Assembly: GCA_947447155.1 (NCBI GenBank)
Contig: CANFIN010000008.1
Location: forward strand, 1-51,997
Length of the DNA stretch: 51,997 nucleotides
Reading direction: 5' to 3'
Source of the DNA: Bacteroidota bacterium
GTDB taxonomy: Bacteria; Bacteroidota; Bacteroidia; AKYH767-A; OLB10
Part shown: piece after piece, positions 45,728 through 51,997 of the stretch
Position numbering within the stretch: the first letter of the stretch is position 1
Layout of the letters: each line of letters starts with the position of its first letter
Notes under the pieces: model-generated
What the model was told of the DNA's origin: nothing
Seen by the model: only the letters and a program-made list of their open reading frames with translations
Databases searched by the model: none
Program-made: the position numbers and the translations under genes

Positions 45728-47590
45728 TATAGGAATTGTTAAATTATGTCTTACTGCATCAATTGTAGATCCGAAAATTAAATCACTAATTCCTTTATGA
45801 CCATGCGCTCCCATTACCAGTAAATCAGCATTACTTTCTTTTGCAATGCGTGCAATTTCTTTTCGAGGTCTGCCATATCCCATTTTTATTTCACATTGAT
45901 AACCCCATTGTTCAATTTGCGATTTGTATTTTTTAAGATTATCTAAATCCAATTCCGTTTCATAATCGCCAGCCTCGGTGCCTAATAATTGTGCATTGGC
46001 AGTTTCTGAAATATGAATTAAATAATAAGTAGCATTTTTACCTCCTTGTCGCAAGGCTTGTGGTATTACAGATAAATCAGCATTGGTAAAGTCTAATGCT
46101 AATGCTACACGTTGTGGATGCATGATGATCGTATCATCTATAGCTAAATCTTTTTTATGTGGCAGATTAACGGTTCTTTCACGATTACGACTAAAGAAAG
46201 GATAGATGCTGATATAAACTAAAATAATAAGTGATATAATTATCAATAAAATTGATAAGATTACTTTGGGATTTTGCCATCCAAACAATATTATCCAATG
46301 CTGAAGCTGATTGCCAACCATTTTTAAATTTAGTGTTACAATTAACAACGCACATATCCAGGCAAGTGATTTTACAAGTTTGGAAATCACAAATTCTCCC
46401 ATTTTTTCTTTATCGCTTACAAAATGAATCAAAGGTATAACGGCAAAGCCTAGCTGTAAGCTTAGGATAACCTGAGAAAAAACAAGCAGGGGCGCTGTAG
46501 CATTTTCTCCTGCAATAGATATGACGAATAAAGCTGGTATTATTGCAAATAGTCTTGTTATAAGTCTTCTGAGCCAAGGCGCAATTCTTAAATTTAAATA
46601 ACCTTCCATCACAATCTGTCCTGCAAGTGTTCCTGTAATTGTAGAACTTTGTCCGGCGCAAATCAAAGCAACTGCAAATAGAATAGGAGCAACTTTGCTT
46701 CCTAATAGTGGGGTAAGTAATAAATGCGCTTGTCGGATATCAACTACATCTTTTTGTCCATTCATAAAGAACGCAGTAGCAGCTACAACTAATATCGACA
46801 TGTTTACAAAAAAGGCAATATTCAAGGCAATGGTGCTATCGAGAAAATTGAATTTTAATGCTCGTTTAATTTCTTTCGGAGTACGTTCAATTTTTCTTGT
46901 TTGAACTAGTGATGAGTGTAAATACAAGTTGTGGGGCATTACTGTTGCACCTATTATCGCTATTGCAATGTATAATGCGCCATCGTTTGCGAAGCTTGGA
47001 ATAAACCCACTTGCAATATTACTTAAAACAGGATGTGCAATAAATATCTGTGCAAAAAATGCGATGCCAATAATAGCCACTAATGAGATAATAAATGCTT
47101 CAATTTTTCGAATGCCGTAGTGAAGTAGTAGCAACAAAATAAATGTGTCGAATGCACAAATAATTACTCCCCAAAATAAGGGGATATGAAATAATAATTG
47201 TAGCCCAATTGCCATTCCAAGTACTTCTGCTAAGTCGCATGCTGCAATAGCAATCTCAGCTAAAATATAAAGAAAGTAGTTGATGTATTTAGGGTATAGT
47301 TCTCTTGATGCTTGTGCTAAATCACGACCTCTTACAATACCTAATCGCACACTTAAGCTTTGAAGAAGCAAGGCCATTAAGTTTGATAATAGTAAAACCC
47401 ATATAAGTGAATAACCATATTTGCTACCACCTTCAATATCCGTAGCCCAATTGCCTGGATCCATATAGCCAACACTAACAAGATATGCAGGTCCCATGAA
47501 AGCCAGAAGTTTTTTTCGGAAACTCATTCCCGCTTTTATCTCTACACTGCCATTTACTTCGGATAGCGTTTTTTTATTTACTGCCGACAT
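45713..47590 (-). CDS. mntH: Nramp manganese/divalent-metal transporter fused to a universal stress protein domain
   Basis: A 625-aa fusion. Residues about 25-460 form an 11-helix Nramp transporter with the metal-site motifs DPGNWATDIEGG in helix 1 and MPHNLYLHSS in helix 6; these take up Mn(II) or Fe(II) with protons. Residues about 480-625 are a cytoplasmic UspA domain. It starts ALALDFTNADLS and ends VMGAHGHKGISDLIFGSTID, with the ATP-binding pattern G-x2-G-x9-G-S intact. The gene overlaps mntR by 17 bases, so regulator and transporter are translated together. ATP or ADP binding by the Usp domain may control transport; that is inference. Confidence 0.94.
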   Translation of the reverse strand: MSAVNKKTLSEVNGSVEIKAGMSFRKKLLAFMGPAYLVSVGYMDPGNWATDIEGGSKYGYSLIWVLLLSNLMALLLQSLSVRLGIVRGRDLAQASRELYPKYINYFLYILAEIAIAACDLAEVLGMAIGLQLLFHIPLFWGVIICAFDTFILLLLLHYGIRKIEAFIISLVAIIGIAFFAQIFIAHPVLSNIASGFIPSFANDGALYIAIAIIGATVMPHNLYLHSSLVQTRKIERTPKEIKRALKFNFLDSTIALNIAFFVNMSILVVAATAFFMNGQKDVVDIRQAHLLLTPLLGSKVAPILFAVALICAGQSSTITGTLAGQIVMEGYLNLRIAPWLRRLITRLFAIIPALFVISIAGENATAPLLVFSQVILSLQLGFAVIPLIHFVSDKEKMGEFVISKLVKSLAWICALLIVTLNLKMVGNQLQHWIILFGWQNPKVILSILLIIISLIILVYISIYPFFSRNRERTVNLPHKKDLAIDDTIIMHPQRVALALDFTNADLSVIPQALRQGGKNATYYLIHISETANAQLLGTEAGDYETELDLDNLKKYKSQIEQWGYQCEIKMGYGRPRKEIARIAKESNADLLVMGAHGHKGISDLIFGSTIDAVRHNLTIPILVVR

Positions 47591-48248
47591 ACTTCTTGAT
47601 TAATATGTTTTTCGAAACTTCGAGACTTAAATGGAATTTATCCTTGCTTACTTTCACAAGCATGCTTTTATCATAATCCATAATTTCGGCTATGCTTACC
47701 GTTACACCAGGTAGCAATCCATATTTGCGAAGGTGTTTTAAAAATAATGTGCTGTGATCTGTAACTCCTGTTAGGGTGTATTTCTCACCTGCTTCTCCTG
47801 CTGAAAGTGTAAACTTATCATGCGACTCCATTTTGCCTGTCTGATCGGGAATAGGATCACCATGCGGATCGAACTTCGGATGTCCAAGAAATTTATCGAG
47901 GCGCTTAATCAACTCTTCACTGCTCACGTGTTCTAATTCCTCGGCCATGTGATGCACTTCTTCCCATTCGAATTCGAGAATGTTGGTTAAGAATACTTCC
48001 CATAAGCGGTGTTTTCGAATAATTCCCAAAGCTACTTTTTCTCCCTTGCGCGTAATCTTTACGCCTTTGTATTTTTCGTAATTAATCCATTCTTTGTCGG
48101 ATAGTTTACGTAACATATCGGTTACTGAAGCAGCTGTAGTTTCCATTGAGGTCGCTATAGAAGAAGTGTTAACACTCTTGATTCCAGTATTAGAAAGATG
48201 GTAAATGGCTTTGAGGTAATTCTCTTCTGTTGCGGTGGGTTGGTACAT
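47574..48248 (-). CDS. mntR: DtxR/MntR-family metal-dependent repressor
   Basis: A 224-aa three-domain regulator: winged helix (about 1-65), metal-binding dimerisation domain (about 66-140) and a C-terminal FeoA/SH3-like domain. Likely metal ligands are His80, Glu84, His99, Glu103, Glu106 and His107. Glu103 takes the place of the DtxR Cys102, as in MntR, which favours manganese. However, the N-terminal ligand position (Asp8 in Bacillus MntR, Met10 in DtxR) appears to be Asn10 here. It overlaps mntH, and a palindrome covers its own promoter, so it most likely represses the pair when metal is plentiful. Confidence 0.92.
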   Translation of the reverse strand: MYQPTATEENYLKAIYHLSNTGIKSVNTSSIATSMETTAASVTDMLRKLSDKEWINYEKYKGVKITRKGEKVALGIIRKHRLWEVFLTNILEFEWEEVHHMAEELEHVSSEELIKRLDKFLGHPKFDPHGDPIPDQTGKMESHDKFTLSAGEAGEKYTLTGVTDHSTLFLKHLRKYGLLPGVTVSIAEIMDYDKSMLVKVSKDKFHLSLEVSKNILIKKYVGSK

Positions 48249-48271
48249 AATTTAACGACTCAAATTATTAA

Positions 48272-48287
48272 TTTAGACAAATCTAAA
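48272..48287. promoter_or_regulatory. Probable MntR operator: TTTAGA-CAAA-TCTAAA palindrome
   Basis: A perfect 6-4-6 palindrome 23 bases upstream of the mntR start, covering the whole -7 box. Its outer TTTAG/CTAAA halves resemble operators of DtxR/MntR-family repressors (TTTAGG...CCTAAA type). Bound repressor would block RNA polymerase. The sequence is seen directly; the link to MntR is inference from position and family. Confidence 0.6.
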
Positions 48288-48307
48288 AATAGAATTCGAA
48301 TTATCAA
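48278..48307 (-). promoter_or_regulatory. mntR-mntH promoter, TTG-N19-TAGATTTG
   Basis: On the minus strand TTG (48305-48307) is followed after 19 bases by TAGATTTG (48278-48285), a full match to the Bacteroidota consensus. The leader would be about 24 bases. Confidence 0.66.
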
Positions 48308-48321
48308 ATAAAAAAAATGAT

Positions 48322-48329
48322 TAATCTTG
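48322..48329 (+). promoter_or_regulatory. Candidate -7 box (TAATCTTG) directly before pyrD
   Basis: A 7-of-8 match to TAnnTTTG followed by CACT and the pyrD ATG, again a four-base gap. TTA lies 18 bases upstream in place of TTG. A near-leaderless transcript would result. Confidence 0.35.
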
Positions 48330-48333
48330 CACT

Positions 48334-49344
48334 ATGTATCGCAGTTTGATTCGCCCGCTATTATTTACGATGGATCCTGAAAAGGCTCATCACTTCACTT
48401 TTTCATTGATAAAAGCATCGTTTAAAATCCCTGGTTTTAAGAGCTTGGTTAAATTGTTTGTAGGAAACACTTCCAAGCCGGTTACATGCATGGGTTTGAA
48501 ATTCCCAAATGCTATCGGACTCGCAGCGGGATTTGATAAAGATGCAGTTTTGTTTGAAGAGCTGGGGGCATTCGGATTCGGATTTATTGAAGTCGGGACA
48601 TTAACACCTAAACCACAAGATGGAAATCCGAAACCACGTATGTTTCGTTTGCCAGCTGATAAAGGTCTAATCAACCGAATGGGGTTTAATAATCGCGGAG
48701 TAGATGATGCGGAACTACGACTTAGAAACCGTAAAACGAATTTGATTATTGGAGGAAATATTGGTAAGAATAAAGTCACAGCCAATGAAGACGCAAATGC
48801 CGATTATCTTTATTGCTTTGAAGCTTTATTTCCGGTAGTCGATTATTTTGTAGTGAATGTAAGCTCTCCAAATACTCCGGGTTTAAGAGCATTGCAAGAT
48901 AAAGAACCACTCACGAAGTTGTTAACAGAAGTGATGGCATTGAACAATGCGAAATTGTCTCCTAAACCAGTGCTTTTAAAAATTGCTCCTGATTTAACCG
49001 ACGAACAAATAGCAGAGATTGTTGAGATTGTAAAAGCTGTTAAGTTGAATGGAGTAATTGCAACTAATACAACAATTAGTCGCGAGGGATTACATACACC
49101 TGCAGTTATCAGCTCTGAGCAAGGAGGCTTAAGCGGAAAGCCTGTCACGGATAGAAGTACTGCGGTCATCAAGAAATTAAGAGATTTAGCTGGACCCGAC
49201 ATGGTTATAATTGGTGTTGGTGGAATATTTAATGCTCAGGATGCTAGAGAGAAATTAGATGCAGGTGCCAATCTTTTACAGGTTTATACAGGATTTATTT
49301 ACGAAGGACCTTTTATTGTTAAAAACATCGTCCGGAATTTATAG
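48334..49344 (+). CDS. pyrD: Quinone-dependent dihydroorotate dehydrogenase
   Basis: Class 2 PyrD, oxidising dihydroorotate to orotate with transfer to the quinone pool; membrane-associated. The 336 residues begin with the short amphipathic helical region of class 2 enzymes ([20 protein letters not shown]). FMN and substrate sites are seen in [22 protein letters not shown] and [14 protein letters not shown], which has the catalytic Ser. The phosphate site is [20 protein letters not shown]. Divergent from mntR. Confidence 0.97.
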   Translation: MYRSLIRPLLFTMDPEKAHHFTFSLIKASFKIPGFKSLVKLFVGNTSKPVTCMGLKFPNAIGLAAGFDKDAVLFEELGAFGFGFIEVGTLTPKPQDGNPKPRMFRLPADKGLINRMGFNNRGVDDAELRLRNRKTNLIIGGNIGKNKVTANEDANADYLYCFEALFPVVDYFVVNVSSPNTPGLRALQDKEPLTKLLTEVMALNNAKLSPKPVLLKIAPDLTDEQIAEIVEIVKAVKLNGVIATNTTISREGLHTPAVISSEQGGLSGKPVTDRSTAVIKKLRDLAGPDMVIIGVGGIFNAQDAREKLDAGANLLQVYTGFIYEGPFIVKNIVRNL

Positions 49345-49373
49345 TTTTTCCTTCTGATTTTTTTAGGATTTCT

Positions 49374-49381
49374 TACCTTTG
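49374..49381 (+). promoter_or_regulatory. Candidate -7 box (TACCTTTG) of the DUF4920 gene
   Basis: Exact TAnnTTTG on the plus strand, 21 bases before the ATG at 49403 and 29 bases after the pyrD stop. The -33 region is T-rich but has no TTG. It supports the ATG at 49403 over the upstream TTG. Confidence 0.45.
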
Positions 49382-49402
49382 GGAACCTTAAAAAATAAGA
49401 CC

Positions 49403-49873
49403 ATGTTTAAAAGAATTTCTTTATTTGCAGCGATTGCTTTGTTTGCTGTTGCTTGTAATCAATCATCCAATTCCAACAAGCCAGAATTTTTCGGAGCAAA
49501 AATTACAGAGGAAAATGCATTGCCTGTCGATTCAGTAGTTTCGATGCTAAAAAATTCAAATCAAGATATCGCATCTGTAAAAGCAACTGGTAAAATTGAT
49601 GCGGTTTGTAAAAATAAAGGATGCTGGATGACAATCGCGAATAGTGTTGGTGAGCCAATGAGAATTACTTTCAAGGATTATGGTTTCTTTGTTCCAAAAG
49701 ATTGCAACGGTAAAACCGCTATTTTCGAAGGACGAGCTTATCATGATACAACAACAGTTGAAATGTTAAGAGAGTACGCTAAAGATGACGGTAAATCGAA
49801 AGAGGAAATCGCGAAAATTACAGAGCCTGAGATTAACTTGTCGTTTGAAGCTACAGGTGTTATCATCAAGTAA
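49403..49873 (+). CDS. DUF4920-domain lipoprotein
   Basis: A 156-aa probable lipoprotein: MFKRISLFAAIALFAVACNQ has a good lipobox (AVAC, Cys18). The domain is the small beta-rich DUF4920 fold with a conserved CKNKGCWMTI segment, whose two cysteines five residues apart could form a disulfide or bind metal. The family is common in Bacteroidota and has no settled function. It follows pyrD but has its own promoter-like box. Confidence 0.85.
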   Translation: MFKRISLFAAIALFAVACNQSSNSNKPEFFGAKITEENALPVDSVVSMLKNSNQDIASVKATGKIDAVCKNKGCWMTIANSVGEPMRITFKDYGFFVPKDCNGKTAIFEGRAYHDTTTVEMLREYAKDDGKSKEEIAKITEPEINLSFEATGVIIK

Positions 49874-49897
49874 TCTTTAACCATTTAATTTTTCGAA

Positions 49898-50758
49898 ATG
49901 AAAATAATCGAGTGTCCGAGAGATGCGATGCAAGGTATGCAGGATTTTATTCCTACAGATCTAAAGGCAGAGTATATCAATCAGCTTTTTAAAGTTGGAT
50001 TTGATACCATCGACTTTGGCTCCTTCGTTTCTCCGAAAGCGATTCCTCAGTTGCGCGATACGGCGGCTGTTCTTTCGCAGCTCGATTTAGACTCAACTTC
50101 ATCGAAATTATTAGCCATTGTAGCTAATCACCGAGGAGCAGAAGATGCCGTGGAGTTTGATGAAATCACATATCTCGGATTTCCTTTCTCAATTTCAGAA
50201 ACATTTCAATTAAGAAATACGAATAGTACCATCGAACAATCATTAACAACTGTTGAACAAATTCAATCGTTGTGTGAAAAGAAGAAAAAAGAGTTGGTTG
50301 TTTATATTTCTATGGCCTTTGGAAATCCTTATGGCGACGAATGGAATGAAGAGATTGCGTTACATTGGATTGAGAAAATCAGACAACTCGGAGTTAAAAC
50401 AATAGCATTGGCCGATACAGTTGGCCTTGCCAATAGTGATGACGTTCATCGCATTTTAAATCATTTGATTTCATCAATTAATGATGTTGAATTTGGCGCA
50501 CATCTACATTGCACCGCTGAAAACTGGGAAGAAAAAGTAAATGCTGCTTATCAGGCAGGATGCAGAAGATTTGATACCGCAATCAAAGGATATGGAGGCT
50601 GCCCAATGGCCAACGATTCGTTAGTTGGCAATTTAGCAACTGAAAAACTATTTACCTATTTAAATAAAAACAATCAATTAATTAAAATAGATAACGATGC
50701 GTTTAATGAGGCATTGCTCATTAGCAATCGTGTTTTTAACCATCAACACAATGATTAG
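49898..50758 (+). CDS. HMG-CoA lyase-like enzyme (DRE-TIM metallolyase)
   Basis: A 286-aa barrel enzyme resembling 3-hydroxy-3-methylglutaryl-CoA lyase, which splits HMG-CoA to acetyl-CoA and acetoacetate in leucine breakdown. Key sites: ECPRDAMQG at 5-13 (catalytic Arg and metal-binding Asp), the metal-binding His pair in HLHCTAENW, and the C-terminal signature YGGCPMANDSLVGNLATE with the catalytic Cys. The family signature is usually GCPFAxxxxGNVATE, so it is slightly divergent. No other leucine-degradation gene is adjacent. Confidence 0.9.
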   Translation: MKIIECPRDAMQGMQDFIPTDLKAEYINQLFKVGFDTIDFGSFVSPKAIPQLRDTAAVLSQLDLDSTSSKLLAIVANHRGAEDAVEFDEITYLGFPFSISETFQLRNTNSTIEQSLTTVEQIQSLCEKKKKELVVYISMAFGNPYGDEWNEEIALHWIEKIRQLGVKTIALADTVGLANSDDVHRILNHLISSINDVEFGAHLHCTAENWEEKVNAAYQAGCRRFDTAIKGYGGCPMANDSLVGNLATEKLFTYLNKNNQLIKIDNDAFNEALLISNRVFNHQHND

Positions 50759-50820
50759 TAAAGCTGGTCGTTATAACCGGAGTTAATATTTTTATGATTA
50801 CAATTATGAAATTTAATTAC

Positions 50821-51997
50821 ATGCGATATTTAAAATTACTTACACTAACAGTATTGTTTTTTTGTAGCAAACCTTTGTTTGCCCAAGAAGATGGCTATTT
50901 AGAAGTTGTTGGTTCTGTTTTGCAAGAAGGCAAAGGATTGGAAGGTGCTGATATTACTATTATGAAAGGTAATGAGAAGTTTGATAATGTAATGACTTCC
51001 ACCGGAGGAAAGTTCATTGTGAATCTTCAATTTGGATTTGATTACACCTTGGTGTTTTCAAAAAATGGAAGCGTGACAAAATCAGTATTGGTTAATACAA
51101 AAATTCCTGATGCAGAGAAAAAACAAATTTTCAGCTTTAAGTTTAAAATGGATTTGTTTAAAACACCTGAGAATGCATTGCAGCCTAAAGAAGCAGATAA
51201 GCCTGTTGCTAAGTTATCATTCAGTGATGATTATGCCGACTTCGATTACGATCCTGAATATTCAAAAACGCGTAAAGCAGAGTTAGAAGGTGTTAAGGTG
51301 AAGATGGAAGCAGAGGCGAAAAAGCAAGATGAAGCAAAGAAAGTAGCTGTAGAAAAAGCGCGTCAGGATTCGATTGCCAATGTGCGTGCAAAGCAATTAG
51401 CTGATTTGAAATTAAAGCAGGACCAAGAGAAAGCAACGCAAGATTCAATTGCAATAGAGAAAGCGGTACAAGCACAATATGCAGCACAGGCAGCAGCAAA
51501 ACGAAAAGCAGAGCAAGATTCAATTGTAGCTGCAGAAAATAAAGCGAAAGCGTTGGAAGCTGCTCGTATTGCAAGGCAAAATGCAGTGAATGATTCAATA
51601 GCAAGAGTAGTAGAAAAATCACGACAAGATTCTATTCTTGCTGCAAAAGAAAAAATGCGAATGGAACAAATGGTAATGGAAAAAGCCCGTCAGGATTCTA
51701 TCGCCAATGATCGTCAGATAAAATTAGCGCAAGCAGCAATTGAAAAATCACGACAAGATTCTATTGCAAGAGAAAATGAAAAGCTTCGCCAGTTGCAATT
51801 AGCCCAAGAAAAAGCAAGAAAAGATTCCCTCGAGAATGTTAGAGTAAAGCAAGAACAATTAGCTGCAATAGCAAAAGCAGAGCGCGAAAAAGCTGTTGCC
51901 GATTCGTTAGCGCAAGTAAAAGAACAAGCTCGTTTATTAGCATTAGAACAGCAAGCGCAAGCAAAAGCTACAGCCGACTCGCTAGCAAAAGTGAAAG
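50821..51997 (+). CDS. Exported protein with carboxypeptidase-regulatory-like domain and long coiled coil (partial)
   Basis: The reading frame is open from here to the window end (392 codons plus one base), so the 3' part is missing. MRYLKLLTLTVLFFCSKPLF, then AQ, is a clear signal peptide; in-frame ATGs at 50794 and 50806 are alternative starts. Residues about 25-105 look like a carboxypeptidase-regulatory-like beta sandwich (VVGSVLQEGKGLEGADITI). From about residue 155 comes a charged Ala/Gln/Lys/Glu-rich coiled coil. In it the core DS(I/L) recurs ten times (codons at 51367, 51442, 51517, 51592, 51628, 51694, 51757, 51823, 51901 and 51976), usually as RQDSIA and mostly 21-26 residues apart. 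Such proteins in Bacteroidota often end in an OmpA-type peptidoglycan-binding domain; that cannot be seen here. Confidence 0.85.
   Translation, partial: MRYLKLLTLTVLFFCSKPLFAQEDGYLEVVGSVLQEGKGLEGADITIMKGNEKFDNVMTSTGGKFIVNLQFGFDYTLVFSKNGSVTKSVLVNTKIPDAEKKQIFSFKFKMDLFKTPENALQPKEADKPVAKLSFSDDYADFDYDPEYSKTRKAELEGVKVKMEAEAKKQDEAKKVAVEKARQDSIANVRAKQLADLKLKQDQEKATQDSIAIEKAVQAQYAAQAAAKRKAEQDSIVAAENKAKALEAARIARQNAVNDSIARVVEKSRQDSILAAKEKMRMEQMVMEKARQDSIANDRQIKLAQAAIEKSRQDSIARENEKLRQLQLAQEKARKDSLENVRVKQEQLAAIAKAEREKAVADSLAQVKEQARLLALEQQAQAKATADSLAKVK

Noticed and set aside
48390-49202. Two long minus-strand open frames opposite pyrD
   Set aside because: Shadows of pyrD; the plus-strand protein is complete and conserved.
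51293-51622. A minus-strand Leu-rich open frame
   Set aside because: It is the antisense shadow of the repetitive coiled-coil gene; Ala/Gln/Lys-rich helices read as Leu-rich on the other strand.
1-51997. tRNA, rRNA, riboswitch, phage, insertion sequence or defence-system genes
   Set aside because: No cloverleaf, conserved rRNA segment, known aptamer core, integrase, transposase or recognised defence protein was seen on either strand; a covariance-model scan would be needed to exclude small RNAs.

Overview
The window looks like a stretch of core chromosome from a T9SS-bearing member of the Bacteroidota, probably an environmental lineage. Four things point that way: AT-rich DNA; promoters of the TTG-N(17-21)-TAnnTTTG type with few Shine-Dalgarno sequences; short (about 287 aa) RpoD/SigA-type sigma factors starting MRQLKIT; and type IX secretion parts (PorQ, a type A sorting-domain CotH protein, a giant type B sorting-domain adhesin). 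Order or species cannot be fixed from the sequence alone. No tRNA, rRNA, CRISPR array, insertion sequence, integrase or phage gene was seen.

Layout. 1-2.5 kb: a divergent second sigma-70 gene and a DegQ/HtrA protease (minus strand). 2.6-8.3 kb (plus): dapF, a GNAT acetyltransferase, a seven-heme cytochrome with TPRs, mltG and a saccharopine-dehydrogenase-like oxidoreductase. 8.3-12.7 kb (minus): rpsO, pnp, the canonical rpoD and rpe, with terminators after rpsO, pnp and rpoD. 13-14 kb: an unrecognised gene and a non-coding gap. 14.0-14.7 kb (plus): a ferredoxin-NADP reductase-like gene. 14.8-20.8 kb (minus): a probable transcription unit trxB, DUF5683, dapB, lepB, wbqC, class I aldolase, accD. 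20.9-26.2 kb (minus): three periplasmic PpiC/SurA-type folding factors and a MoxR ATPase. 26.3-35.3 kb (minus): guaB and a 2475-aa surface protein with eight modules of about 190 aa, three of them almost identical at DNA level. 35.4-39.4 kb (minus): sanA-like gene, nitronate monooxygenase-like gene and an active/inactive M16 peptidase pair. 39.6-45.2 kb (plus): sugar-phosphate nucleotidyltransferase, glyA, porQ, CotH protein. 45.2-48.2 kb (minus): mntR, an Nramp transporter fused to a universal stress protein domain, smpB. 48.3-52 kb (plus): pyrD, a DUF4920 lipoprotein, an HMG-CoA-lyase-like gene and a coiled-coil envelope protein cut by the window end.

How the parts fit. Most genes are housekeeping: RNA metabolism (rpoD, pnp, rpsO, smpB), diaminopimelate and peptidoglycan synthesis (dapB, dapF, mltG), nucleotides (guaB, pyrD), fatty acids (accD), one-carbon metabolism (glyA). 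The rest serve the envelope: folding (DegQ, three PPIases), signal peptide removal (LepB), T9SS (PorQ) and two T9SS cargos. The most informative non-coding signals are a perfect palindrome over the mntR promoter, a guaB promoter whose -33 element lies in the loop of the preceding terminator, and several genes whose TAnnTTTG box ends four bases before the start codon, which suggests leaderless or near-leaderless mRNAs. I found no clearly new multi-gene system; the best leads are the mntR/mntH-USP locus, the promoter architecture and the recently amplified adhesin modules.
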